From JAGWBF01 sp965116325 (GTDB lineage: Bacteria > Chloroflexota > Dehalococcoidia > Lucifugimonadales > JAGWBF01), in NCBI GenBank assembly GCA_965116325.1, contig OZ220675.1, positions 2,294,001 to 2,358,000 on the forward strand: a stretch of DNA of 64,000 bases. Reading direction: 5' to 3'. A model generated the notes under the pieces. The model had not been told where the DNA came from and ran no database searches. It saw only the letters and a list, made by a program, of their open reading frames with translations. Positions 35,192 through 43,472 of the stretch are shown here, piece by piece. A program made the position numbers and the translations under genes. Within the stretch, counting starts at the first letter, position 1. Each line of letters begins with the position of its first letter.

Positions 35192-36287
35192 CGCCCTCGG
35201 ACTGGGGGTCCTCCACCAGCTCGTACAGGGTGGTGCGCTGGACGGGTTCGAAACCGGCGTCCCGGATGATGTCCTTGATCTCCTCAACCGTCGTGCGGTT
35301 GTAGAAGCCGGCCTCCTGCATCACGTTTTCGTCGAACAGGGTGCCTCCGAAGTCATCTCCGCCAAAGTGCAATGCAACCTGGCCGGTCTTCTTTCCCTCG
35401 GAGAACCAGGAAGCCTGGATGTGCTGTACGTTGTCCAGGAATATGCGGGAAAGGGCGATCATGCGCAGATACCGGTTGGCCCCGGCGAGAGCCTTAACCC
35501 TCCTGGACAGGGCGGTGTTGTCGGACTTGTAACTCCAGGGGATGAAGGCGGTGAAACCCCCGTTCTCGTCCTGCACAGACCGGACATGTTCAAGGTGCTC
35601 GATTACATCTTCGTCCTCTTCCAGGTGGCCATACATCATTGTGGCGGTGGTCCGGTATCCGAGCCGGTGGGCTGTGCTGTGGACCGTGGTCCAATCATCG
35701 ATCTTGCCCTTGGGGAACAGTCGGCTAATCTTGTACTTCACCCGGTCCGATAGTATCTCGGAGCCTCCCCCGGGGATGGTGTTGAGCCCCGCCTTCCGTA
35801 GTTCCGTCAGCACATCTTCAACGGGAAGGTCGGAGACCTGGGACATCTTCATGATCTCCGGGGCGGAGAAGAAGTGTGGGTGCACCTGGGGATAGAGGCG
35901 ACGGGTCTCGCTGACCAGTTTGGTGTAGTACTCCAGGGGCAGCTTGGGGTTCAGACCGCCCTGGAGAAGCACCGTCGTCACACCTTTTTCGGCTGCTTCT
36001 CCCACCAGGGCCATCATGTCTTCTACCGAGTGGGTGTAGCTGTCTTCGTCCTTCTCGGTGCGGTAGAAGGCGCAGAATGTGCAGTAGGCGTCGCAGACGT
36101 TGGTGTAGTTGAGGTTGGTATCGACCACAAAGGTTACGATTGGATCGGGATTGTGGCGAAACCTCACCGCCTGGGCCATCGCGCCCAAGTCCAGTATGGA
36201 GGCTTCCTGCAGCAGGTAGAGACCTTCTTCCCGGTCAATGCGCTGTCCCTCTTCCACCTTGGTGCGTATGCGCTGGATGTCCATCAT
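35178..36287 (-). CDS. mqnC: Cyclic dehypoxanthine futalosine synthase
   Basis: A 369-residue radical SAM enzyme that cyclises dehypoxanthine futalosine. The iron-sulfur cluster Cys are 65, 69 and 72 in NYTNVCDAYCTFCAFYR, the MqnC signature. The C-terminal half (FGGDDFGGTLFDENV) is also typical. It starts inside the mqnA stop (4-base overlap) as the last gene of mqnE-mqnA-mqnC. Its 3' end overlaps that of mqnD on the other strand by 14 bases. Confidence 0.96.
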   Translation of the reverse strand: MMDIQRIRTKVEEGQRIDREEGLYLLQEASILDLGAMAQAVRFRHNPDPIVTFVVDTNLNYTNVCDAYCTFCAFYRTEKDEDSYTHSVEDMMALVGEAAEKGVTTVLLQGGLNPKLPLEYYTKLVSETRRLYPQVHPHFFSAPEIMKMSQVSDLPVEDVLTELRKAGLNTIPGGGSEILSDRVKYKISRLFPKGKIDDWTTVHSTAHRLGYRTTATMMYGHLEEDEDVIEHLEHVRSVQDENGGFTAFIPWSYKSDNTALSRRVKALAGANRYLRMIALSRIFLDNVQHIQASWFSEGKKTGQVALHFGGDDFGGTLFDENVMQEAGFYNRTTVEEIKDIIRDAGFEPVQRTTLYELVEDPQSEGVTAR

Positions 36288-37042
36288 GCCTCGGCGTGCT
36301 CCATCTGGTCCAGGTATTCTCTGAATCGCCGGATGGCCTCCAGCTCCGCAACCCCGGCCCAGTACCGGAACCCCTGGTAGTATTCGATTATCTCCCGGAG
36401 GCTCATGCGCACATCCATGCGCCTCTGGGCGATGTTGTGCAGATGTTCCATGGCCTCGTCGATGCAGGTGTAGAGGACGTTGGTGAGGTGGCTAACCGCA
36501 TCGGGGTGCAAATCCTTGCGAACAGCCCATACGGCGAACACAAAGGGCAGGCCCGTCATGTTGAGCCACTCTTCCCCAAGGTCGTAGCGGTAGGGGTAAG
36601 AGGGGACGCCGTAGCGGCATCGAAGGGCGTTGTCGCCGATGGTCAGGAAAGCATCGTTGGGCTCGTCGATGTCCACGTAGGTGTCGGGGCAGACATGGTA
36701 CCTGTGGCGGAGGATAACCTCCAGGAGCCTCCTGGCAGTGGATGTATGGTTGGTTACCCCCAGGCAGGCGCCACCCAACTCCTCCACAGGCAGCTTGGAG
36801 TAGAACAGGACGCTCCTTGTCTTGCCCATGGTGGCGATGCAGAACTGACCAAGCTGGGTGAACTGGTCCTCCAGCTTCCAGAAGTCCACGAGGGAGAGGG
36901 GGCCAGCGTCGATCTTGCCCTCGGCAGCAGCTTGCCCGAGGGCGCTTGGCACACCTGGATAAAGTTCTATCTCTTCCCGGTCTAGGTCGTAGTAGAAGGG
37001 TTCGGAGTTGAGGTACTCCATCCGGGCAACCCTAATTCTCAT
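36284..37042 (-). CDS. mqnA: Chorismate dehydratase
   Basis: A 252-residue MqnA, which dehydrates chorismate to 3-[(1-carboxyvinyl)oxy]benzoate, the first step of the futalosine pathway. RIRVARMEYLNSEPFYY at the start and GPLSLVDFWKLED fit the solute-binding-like fold of the family. I use ATG 37042, which gives the family N-terminus and an 11-base overlap with the mqnE stop; the frame itself extends to 37096. The order mqnE-mqnA-mqnC keeps three consecutive activities together. Confidence 0.93.
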   Translation of the reverse strand: MRIRVARMEYLNSEPFYYDLDREEIELYPGVPSALGQAAAEGKIDAGPLSLVDFWKLEDQFTQLGQFCIATMGKTRSVLFYSKLPVEELGGACLGVTNHTSTARRLLEVILRHRYHVCPDTYVDIDEPNDAFLTIGDNALRCRYGVPSYPYRYDLGEEWLNMTGLPFVFAVWAVRKDLHPDAVSHLTNVLYTCIDEAMEHLHNIAQRRMDVRMSLREIIEYYQGFRYWAGVAELEAIRRFREYLDQMEHAEA

Positions 37043-38171
37043 ACACCTGCACCACGTTATACAAAGCATCCCTCTCCACTGCCACCTTACCCGCATCCCT
37101 GATGAGATTTACCATGCGGTCCCTTGCCAGGCCGATGGGACTGGCGGCTTTGGCTGCGTGGGCGATCCTCTCTTTGCCGATAGTGCCGTCCAGGTCGCTG
37201 GCGCCGAAGTTTAGGGCGATGGATGCGGTCTCTTCTCCGATCATTATCCAGTAAGCCTTGATGTGGGGGAAGTTGTCCAGCACAAGCCGGGATGTGGCGA
37301 TGGTCTTGAGGTCATCGATGGCCGATGCTTGCCTGGGCACCAAGTGCGTGTCCCCTACCTGGTATTCCAGGGGTATGAAGGCCAGGAATCCGCCGGTCTC
37401 GTCCTGCAGTTCTCGGAGCATGAGCATATGCTCCACCCGCTCCTGCATGGTCTCTATGTGGCCGTACAGCAGGGTGGCGTTGGAAGGGAGACCCATGTTG
37501 TGGGCGATACGATGGATCTCCAGCCATCGTTCCGCCGTGTTCTTGCCTGGGAACAGCTCCTTGCGTACCCGGTTGGAGAACACCTCGGACCCTCCGCCGG
37601 GCAGGGACTGAAGCCCCGCTGCTTTGAAGCGCGCCAAGCTCTCCTCCGGAGGAATCTTCCATCGCTTGTAGAAGTAGTCGATCTCCGCCGCCGTAAAGGC
37701 TTTCACCTGGGTGTGGGGGTAGGTCTCGTGGATGGTCCTGACGATATCTTCGTAGTGCTCGAAGGTCCAATCGGGATGGTGTCCCCCGGTCATGTGCACC
37801 TCGCGAATCTCGTCGGTGACATGGTCCAGGATGTCTTCCATGCTCATTTCGTAGGCGTCGGGGTCTCCGGGCTTCTTGGCAAAGTCACAGAAGCTGCAGG
37901 TGAGCACGCAGATGTTGGTTGCGTTTACCTGGCGGTTCAGGACGAAGAACACCCGGTCCTGGTGGTCGAGAAGCTGGGACTTTACATAATCTGCCATTCG
38001 TCCCAGCGCGCACAGGTCGGTGGTCTCTAGCAGCTTCAGGCCGTCTTCCAAGCCCAGCCGCTCCCCGGCCAGCACCTTATGCCAAATAGGAACCAGGGAG
38101 GAGTCGGTAAATGCGACGTTGTCTACTACTTGCAATGGAGAGCCAGCCCCTTTCCCAAGCCAAGCATCCAC
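37032..38171 (-). CDS. mqnE: Aminodeoxyfutalosine synthase
   Basis: A 379-residue radical SAM enzyme joining the MqnA product to SAM-derived adenosine to give 6-amino-6-deoxyfutalosine. The cluster Cys are 88, 92 and 95 in NATNICVLTCSFCDFAKK, the MqnE form of the motif. EVHMTGGHHPDW and FNFGASDLDGTIG-like C-terminal segments (ALNFGASDLDGTIG) agree. It heads the operon under a strong promoter. The next enzyme, a futalosine or MTA nucleosidase (mqnB), is not in the window. Confidence 0.96.
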   Translation of the reverse strand: MDAWLGKGAGSPLQVVDNVAFTDSSLVPIWHKVLAGERLGLEDGLKLLETTDLCALGRMADYVKSQLLDHQDRVFFVLNRQVNATNICVLTCSFCDFAKKPGDPDAYEMSMEDILDHVTDEIREVHMTGGHHPDWTFEHYEDIVRTIHETYPHTQVKAFTAAEIDYFYKRWKIPPEESLARFKAAGLQSLPGGGSEVFSNRVRKELFPGKNTAERWLEIHRIAHNMGLPSNATLLYGHIETMQERVEHMLMLRELQDETGGFLAFIPLEYQVGDTHLVPRQASAIDDLKTIATSRLVLDNFPHIKAYWIMIGEETASIALNFGASDLDGTIGKERIAHAAKAASPIGLARDRMVNLIRDAGKVAVERDALYNVVQVYEN

Positions 38172-38211
38172 CCGGCTTTCCCCGCTTTCGGGTGGCCCGT
38201 ATCTTGGGGGG

Positions 38212-38241
38212 ATTGTAGGGCGGCCCTCTTAGGGGTGTCAA
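38212..38241 (-). promoter_or_regulatory. Strong sigma-70-type promoter of mqnE-mqnA-mqnC
   Basis: The minus strand has a perfect TTGACA (38236-38241), an 18-base spacer and TACAAT (38212-38217). Transcription would start near 38205, about 35 bases before mqnE. Confidence 0.65.
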
Positions 38242-38279
38242 GCTAAACGACCTGCACGTGAGGGTCGCAAAGTCCTTCC

Positions 38280-38308
38280 TTGACCTGTGCTGAGGGGCTC
38301 CCTAAGAT
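38280..38308 (+). promoter_or_regulatory. Promoter of the ECF sigma/anti-sigma pair
   Basis: TTGACC (38280-38285), a 17-base spacer and TAAGAT (38303-38308) give a leader of about 100 bases. This looks like a housekeeping promoter, not an autoregulated ECF one. Confidence 0.5.
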
Positions 38309-38414
38309 GCGATAGAAAGCGGGGGCCCTCACCTTCATGCCTCCAAATCAACTGACCTTGGAAAATCCAATTTAGGGCGCGGGCACAGGGGATATCGAGA
38401 CGGAACCTACAACT

Positions 38415-39026
38415 GTGGAATTCCAGTGCGAGGGCCACGGCCCCCTGGCGGTGGCGGACCGCACAGGCGTTCAACACTGCTTCAACTGCATCCAAGGGGC
38501 CTACCAAGCAAGGGCGGAGAACCTTGCCTTCCAGATGCTGGGCGACCGCGCCCTGGCTGAAGATGCGACCCAGGATGCCTTCCTGTCGGCCTATAGGAGC
38601 TTCCCCAGCTTCCGCGGCCCCAACCTGAAGGCTTGGCTCCTGCGTATCGTTGCCAATCGCTGCCGGGATATGCTCCGTTCAGGCAAGATCCGCCCCACCC
38701 TTTCCCTGGAATACCCTTCCGGGCCTGGGGATACCGGCTCGACGCCTGTCCTTGACCTGCCGTCGGGAGATGAGACACCGGAAGAGCATGCCCTTCGTAA
38801 CGAGCTGGGTGCGGTGATCCAGCAGGGCCTCCAGGGCCTCTCAGAAGAACGAAGGTCGACCGTCCACTTGGTGGATGTCCAGGGCTTCAGCTACGAGGAG
38901 GCGGCCCAGGTGCTGGGCGCCAACATCGGAACCATTCGTTCCCGCCTGGCCAGGGGCAGGGCTGAAATGCGGGACTACCTCCAGCAGCACCAGGAACTAT
39001 TGCCGGAAAGGTTTCGTCGTACTTAG
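38415..39026 (+). CDS. ECF-type RNA polymerase sigma factor
   Basis: A 203-residue sigma factor with only regions 2 and 4. Region 2 reads LAFQMLGDRALAEDATQDAFLSAYRSF in parts: AEDATQDAFLSAY carries the core-binding signature. Region 4 has LSEERRSTVHLVDVQGFSYEEAA followed by the helix-turn-helix VLGANIGTIRSRLARGR. A GTG start at 38415 is assumed; the first 25 residues, with two Cys (CFNC), are not typical and the start may be later. The next gene is a membrane anti-sigma factor 12 bases on, so the pair should respond to envelope stress or an external signal. Confidence 0.9.
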   Translation: MEFQCEGHGPLAVADRTGVQHCFNCIQGAYQARAENLAFQMLGDRALAEDATQDAFLSAYRSFPSFRGPNLKAWLLRIVANRCRDMLRSGKIRPTLSLEYPSGPGDTGSTPVLDLPSGDETPEEHALRNELGAVIQQGLQGLSEERRSTVHLVDVQGFSYEEAAQVLGANIGTIRSRLARGRAEMRDYLQQHQELLPERFRRT

Positions 39027-39038
39027 CACGAGGCAGGT

Positions 39039-39749
39039 ATGAGGTTCTTCAGAAGACAGGTACAACATATCGGATTGCAGGAGATCTCCGACCTGATCGA
39101 TGACCGACTACCCGGCCATCGGAAGGAGCAGGTTGAGGCCCATGTGTTGTCGTGCGATCTCTGCCGGGAAGAGCTGCAGGGCCTGAAATACACCGTCGGC
39201 TTGCTCCAGCAGGCGCCCATGCTCGCCCCCCGGCGCAGGCTGGCCATGCAGGAGGTCCCGCCACCAGTCGCGGCCCGGTCCCTGGTGGCATCGTGGGCTT
39301 ATGGCGCCGCAGCATCGGTTGCTGCCGTGCTTCTGGCTGTGGTCCTGGGCGCCGACCTGATGGGAGCGCTGCCCGGAGGCGGGAACGATTTCGCGGCTGA
39401 GGAAAGCTCCTTCCCAGTCGAGCAGAGCGCCTTCTCTGACGACCAGATCGAGAGCGAATTTGCTTTGGACGCTGAAGAGGTTGCATCGGATGATGTCGGA
39501 ATTCTGAGCGAATCATCGGAAGATGAGCAGGTGGCACTAAAGGAGCTGCCCGAAAGGGCCCAGGAGTCAGAGCCTCTTGAGGAAGCAAGGGCAGCCCGAA
39601 TCACCACTGAAGCTCCTGTCGAGGGGGAAGAGCACAAAGAGACTCATGTGCTCTGGCGGGCGCTGGAAGGGGTCCTGGCTGGATCGCTGGCTCTCCTCCT
39701 GGGAGTTGGCTTGTGGCGTCTCCTTAGGTCGCGACGGCCAACTCCCTGA
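39039..39749 (+). CDS. Zinc-finger anti-sigma factor with two membrane helices
   Basis: A 236-residue protein. The N-terminal part has the zinc anti-sigma motif His35-x3-Cys39-x2-Cys42 (HVLSCDLC), which binds the cognate sigma factor. A first membrane helix lies at about 85-105 and a second at about 213-230. Between them is an acidic Glu/Ser-rich stretch of about 100 residues without Cys. Most single-pass anti-sigma factors have only one helix, so here the acidic loop should be outside and the C-terminus back in the cytosol. It is coupled to the ECF sigma gene and likely inhibits it. Confidence 0.85.
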   Translation: MRFFRRQVQHIGLQEISDLIDDRLPGHRKEQVEAHVLSCDLCREELQGLKYTVGLLQQAPMLAPRRRLAMQEVPPPVAARSLVASWAYGAAASVAAVLLAVVLGADLMGALPGGGNDFAAEESSFPVEQSAFSDDQIESEFALDAEEVASDDVGILSESSEDEQVALKELPERAQESEPLEEARAARITTEAPVEGEEHKETHVLWRALEGVLAGSLALLLGVGLWRLLRSRRPTP

Positions 39750-39761
39750 CGGGCATCCAGG

Positions 39762-39790
39762 TTGAAGCTCCCTTCGGCGGCTGGTACACT
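39762..39790 (+). promoter_or_regulatory. Promoter of dcd and the riboflavin genes
   Basis: TTGAAG (39762-39767), a 17-base spacer and TACACT (39785-39790) preceded by TGG, an extended -10 form. Transcription would start near 39797, about 29 bases before dcd. Confidence 0.5.
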
Positions 39791-39825
39791 GGCGCCGAAA
39801 TCGATATTTGGGACCAGGCGTAGTT

Positions 39826-40470
39826 ATGCTCCTCAGTGATAAAGGGATCCGTGAAGCCCAGGAATCGGGAAGGATCAAAATAGATCCCTGGGATGAGACC
39901 CTGCTCCAACCCGCCAGCATGGATCTGCGCCTTGGCCGCAAGATACGGGTGTTCCGGAACTCCATGGTCCCCTACATCGATGTCAAACAGGAGCTTCCGG
40001 ACCTGACCGAGCTGGTCGAAATCGATGAGGTCAACCCCTTCTTTCTGCATCCCAGCGAGTTCGCCCTCGGCGTCATCTACGAGCGGATCTGCCTATCACC
40101 CAGCATAGCAGCCCGCCTGGACGGCAAGAGTTCTCTGGGGAGATTGGGCCTGCTTGTGCATTCCACGGCGGGTTGGGTAGACCCCGGCTGGCGGGGACAC
40201 CTCACCCTGGAGTTGAGCAACGTATCAAGTCTGCCCATCAGCCTGTACTACCAGATGAAGATCTCCCAGATATCGTTCATGGAACTCTCGACGCCTTCCG
40301 AACATCCCTACGGGTCGGGGAGCTTGGAGAGCAAGTACCAGGACCAGGCCGCGCCGGAGCCCAGCCGTTACTACAGGAATTACGTTTCCAAGGGAAGCAG
40401 CCCCAAGTCGGGTGGCAGACGGCGCACTCCTAAAGGTGATCGGAACCTCGGCGAATCCCTCCCGGGTTAG
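39826..40470 (+). CDS. dcd: dCTP deaminase
   Basis: A 214-residue dCTP deaminase supplying dUTP for thymidylate synthesis. The signature blocks are PASMDLRLG, GKSSLGRLGLLVHSTAGWVD and GHLTLELSN. The catalytic Glu is in LTLELSN. ATG 39826 begins at the family start MLLSDKGI; an in-frame TTG at 39808 is less likely. About 25 basic, Ser/Gly-rich residues (KGSSPKSGGRRRTPKGDRN) extend beyond the usual end and are of unknown use. A bifunctional dCTP deaminase/dUTPase cannot be excluded. ribD follows after 6 bases. Confidence 0.93.
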   Translation: MLLSDKGIREAQESGRIKIDPWDETLLQPASMDLRLGRKIRVFRNSMVPYIDVKQELPDLTELVEIDEVNPFFLHPSEFALGVIYERICLSPSIAARLDGKSSLGRLGLLVHSTAGWVDPGWRGHLTLELSNVSSLPISLYYQMKISQISFMELSTPSEHPYGSGSLESKYQDQAAPEPSRYYRNYVSKGSSPKSGGRRRTPKGDRNLGESLPG

Positions 40471-40476
40471 CAGCCG

Positions 40477-41607
40477 ATGGGTACGGATTCAAGACCCCAC
40501 GAAGGACACATGGAGCGGGCTATTCACCTTGCCCGGAGAGCCCGCGGAACGACCAGCCCCAATCCTTCAGTTGGGGCCGTCATTGTCAAAGATGGGGTAG
40601 TCCTCGGTGAGGGCTGGACATCGCCCCCGGGAGGCCCCCACGCCGAGATTGTAGCCTTGGGCCAAGCGGGCGAGGCAGCGGCGGGGGCTGTCCTGTACTC
40701 GACCATGGAGCCGTGCTGTATCTGGGGGAAGACGCCACCCTGTACCGACGCCATAGTCGCCGCTGGCATTTCCGCGGTCCACGCGGCGACTAGAGACCCC
40801 AATCCCAGGATTTCAGGGAAGGGACTGGAAGCGCTGGGAGAGTCGGGGATCATGGTTTCCTGCGGTACCCGCGAGGACGAGGCCCTTGTGATGTACGAGG
40901 CCTTCTCCAAGCACATCAACACGGGGCTTCCCTTCGTGACCGCCAAATTCGCAGCCAGCCTGGATGGCAAGATAGCAACCAGGACCGGCTCTTCCCGCTG
41001 GATCACGGGAGAAGCCGCTAGACAACACGTCCACGAGGTCCGGCGGGGGTGCGATGCTATAATGGCGGGCGTCAACACCATCGTGGTGGACGACCCTCAG
41101 CTAACCGTCCGCTGGCCCGACGGCGCGCTGCACACCCGGCAGCCTCTGAGGGTGGTCTTGGACAGCTCAGGTCGCACTCCTCCCGGTGCCGCGATTCTCA
41201 CTCAACCCGGAGAGACCCTCGTAGTGACGGTGGACATGCCTGCGGACCGGGCCGCGGCTCTAGTGAAAGCGGGCGCCAGGGTGCTGACCGCCCCGGCCAC
41301 CAGGGACGGACGGGTGGATCTCGCCTGGGTGCTGGAACATCTCGGCCGGCAGGGGATCGTGGACCTGATTATCGAGGGAGGAGGCACCCTCCTGGGATCC
41401 GTGTTTGATGCAGGCTTGGCGGACAAGGTGTCCGCCTATATAGCGCCATCGATAGTCGGAGGCTCCTCGGCGCCGTCCCCCGTGGGCGGCTGGGGGGCGG
41501 AAGATATCAAGCAAGCCCTTCGCCTAACCCGAACAAGGGTGGAGACCCTGGGCGACGATTTCCTGATCACAGGATATCCCATCCGACAGGACCAGGCCGG
41601 GACGTAA
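40477..41607 (+). CDS. ribD: Bifunctional riboflavin biosynthesis deaminase/reductase
   Basis: A 376-residue RibD that first deaminates the pyrimidine ring of the GTP cyclohydrolase II product and then reduces its ribose. The deaminase has GPHAEIVAL and EPCCIWGKTPPCTDA as zinc ligands. The reductase begins at FVTAKFAASLDGKIATRTG and continues with GVNTIVVDDPQLTVR. The first Met gives 11 extra residues before MERAIHLARRA, which may be the true start at 40510. It opens the order ribD-ribE-ribBA. No FMN riboswitch is seen upstream of dcd or ribD. Confidence 0.95.
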   Translation: MGTDSRPHEGHMERAIHLARRARGTTSPNPSVGAVIVKDGVVLGEGWTSPPGGPHAEIVALGQAGEAAAGAVLYSTMEPCCIWGKTPPCTDAIVAAGISAVHAATRDPNPRISGKGLEALGESGIMVSCGTREDEALVMYEAFSKHINTGLPFVTAKFAASLDGKIATRTGSSRWITGEAARQHVHEVRRGCDAIMAGVNTIVVDDPQLTVRWPDGALHTRQPLRVVLDSSGRTPPGAAILTQPGETLVVTVDMPADRAAALVKAGARVLTAPATRDGRVDLAWVLEHLGRQGIVDLIIEGGGTLLGSVFDAGLADKVSAYIAPSIVGGSSAPSPVGGWGAEDIKQALRLTRTRVETLGDDFLITGYPIRQDQAGT

Positions 41608-41626
41608 CCGTCCGAAAGTGTAAGGA

Positions 41627-42229
41627 ATGTTCACTGGAATCGTAGAAGAGGTCGGGCGTGTCACGTCGCTGGAGCCCTCCCAAGCTCCGCGGAATATAGC
41701 GACGTTGACCGTGGCGGCGGGGCCGGTGCTCGAAGGGATGAAGCTGGGCGACAGCATCGCCATTAACGGCGCCTGCCTGACAGTAGTGTCCCTGGATTCA
41801 GCAAGCTTCCAGGTGGAGATGGTGCCTGAGACGATGCGTCGCACTAACCTGGGACAGCTGGGGGTGGGCAAGTTGGTCAACCTGGAGCGCCCTCTGGCGG
41901 TTTCGGACCGGCTGGGTGGCCACATAGTCCAGGGACATGTGGACGGCACAGGGACGCTGTCGTCCATGGCGCCGGAAGGTCAATCGGTTGTAATGGGTTT
42001 TGATGCGCCGGAGGCCCTGATGCCCTACATCGTGGGCAAGGGGTTCATCGCCCTGGACGGCGCCAGCTTGACGGTGGTCGAAAAGGGCACTACCTCATTC
42101 ACCATCTCCGTGATACCATATACGCTGGAAAACACCATCTTCAGGGAGAGGCATCTGGGAGACGTGGTCAACCTGGAGGTTGATGTGGTGGCCAAGTACG
42201 TGGAAAGCCTCCTGGATGCCAAGTCCTAG
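41627..42229 (+). CDS. ribE: Riboflavin synthase, alpha subunit
   Basis: A 200-residue enzyme that dismutates two 6,7-dimethyl-8-ribityllumazine molecules to riboflavin. It has two repeats of the lumazine-binding barrel: MFTGIVEEVGRV with GDSIAINGACLTV, then GHIVQGHVDGTG with FIALDGASLTVV. The length is usual. It follows ribD by 19 bases. The symbol follows the ribE convention for the alpha subunit; ribC is used in some species. Confidence 0.95.
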   Translation: MFTGIVEEVGRVTSLEPSQAPRNIATLTVAAGPVLEGMKLGDSIAINGACLTVVSLDSASFQVEMVPETMRRTNLGQLGVGKLVNLERPLAVSDRLGGHIVQGHVDGTGTLSSMAPEGQSVVMGFDAPEALMPYIVGKGFIALDGASLTVVEKGTTSFTISVIPYTLENTIFRERHLGDVVNLEVDVVAKYVESLLDAKS

Positions 42230-42260
42230 CTAGACGGAAAATTCCCCGGGAGTCTGCAGC

Positions 42261-43469
42261 ATGCCGCTGGCAAGTGTAGAAGAAGGCATAGAGGAAATCC
42301 GGCAGGGCAGGTTTCTCATCGTCGTCGATGATGAGAAACGGGAGAACGAGGGCGACCTTGTCATGGCCGCCGAAAAGGTTACTCCCGAAGCGGTAAATCT
42401 CATGATCACCTCTGCCAGGGGTCTTCTTTGCCTGCCCGTCATCGGGGAGCGCCTGGACGATCTCAACATGCCGTTGATGGTAAACGGGGACAACTCGGCC
42501 AAGTACGGCACTGCATTCACTGTTTCCGTCGATTACTTGAAGGGTGAGACAACCACCGGCATCTCAGCCTCCGACCGGGCTGCAACCATCATTGCAATCA
42601 CCGACCCCGAAGCCCAGCCCGAGGATTTCGCGCGACCTGGCCATGTTTTCCCCCTGAGGTATGAGCCTGGCGGTGTGCTGGTGCGGGCAGGCCACACCGA
42701 AGCGGTCGTGGATTTGGCTAAGATGGCAGGACTGTACCCCGCAGGCGTAGTCTGCGAAATCATCAATCCCGACGGCACCATGTCCCGGATGGCTGACCTG
42801 GAGAAGTTCTCCGAAGAGCAGGACATCAAGATGGTCAGCATAGCCCAGATCATTGCCTACCGCCGGCGTCACGAGAAGCTGGTCGACAGGGTGGCCGAGG
42901 CCAGGCTTCCCACATCCAGGGGCGATTTTAACATCATGGCATTCAAGAGCGATGTGGACCCCGGGGAGCACCTTGCCCTGGTCATGGGCGAGTGGGACGA
43001 AGAAGAGCCTGTGCTGGTCAGGGTGCACAGCGAATGCTTGACCGGCGATGTGTTCGACAGCCTGCGCTGCGACTGCGGTGAGCAGAGGGAGGGAGCCCTC
43101 GATGCCATCTCCAGGGAAGGCAAGGGCGTCTTCCTCTACATGCCCCAGGAAGGGCGGGGGATAGGCCTCCACAACAAGATCAAGGCCTACTCCCTCCAGG
43201 ACCACGGCCTGGATACGGTCGATGCCAACGAGTCCCTGGGGTTCGAGTCGGACATGCGCCACTATGGCATTGGTGCCCAGATTCTGGTGTCCCTGGGCGT
43301 GAAGAAGATGCGCCTTCTGACCAACAACCCCAGGAAACTGGTCGGCCTATCGGGCTACGGCTTGGAGATAGTTGAGCGGGTGCCCATCGAGACCAGCGCC
43401 AACGAAGAGAACCGGGACTATCTCAAGACCAAGAAGACCCGCATGGGCCATATCCTCTGGTCCTGCTAG
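42261..43469 (+). CDS. ribBA: Fused DHBP synthase/GTP cyclohydrolase II
   Basis: A 402-residue fusion giving both starting units of riboflavin. Residues 1-200 form 3,4-dihydroxy-2-butanone-4-phosphate synthase, with VVDDEKRENEGDLVMAAE and RPGHVFPLRY, and Asp/Glu metal ligands. Residues 205-402 form GTP cyclohydrolase II, with VHSECLTGDVFDSLRCDCG (zinc Cys) and QEGRGIGLHNKI. All catalytic blocks look intact in both halves. The lumazine synthase gene ribH, often next, is absent; the convergent prfB ends 3 bases later. Confidence 0.96.
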   Translation: MPLASVEEGIEEIRQGRFLIVVDDEKRENEGDLVMAAEKVTPEAVNLMITSARGLLCLPVIGERLDDLNMPLMVNGDNSAKYGTAFTVSVDYLKGETTTGISASDRAATIIAITDPEAQPEDFARPGHVFPLRYEPGGVLVRAGHTEAVVDLAKMAGLYPAGVVCEIINPDGTMSRMADLEKFSEEQDIKMVSIAQIIAYRRRHEKLVDRVAEARLPTSRGDFNIMAFKSDVDPGEHLALVMGEWDEEEPVLVRVHSECLTGDVFDSLRCDCGEQREGALDAISREGKGVFLYMPQEGRGIGLHNKIKAYSLQDHGLDTVDANESLGFESDMRHYGIGAQILVSLGVKKMRLLTNNPRKLVGLSGYGLEIVERVPIETSANEENRDYLKTKKTRMGHILWSC

Positions 43470-43472
43470 CGC

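Noticed and set aside
35235..35260. GGGTTCGAAACC-like T-loop suggesting a tRNA
   Set aside because: It lies inside mqnC coding sequence, and no acceptor, D or anticodon arms surround it.
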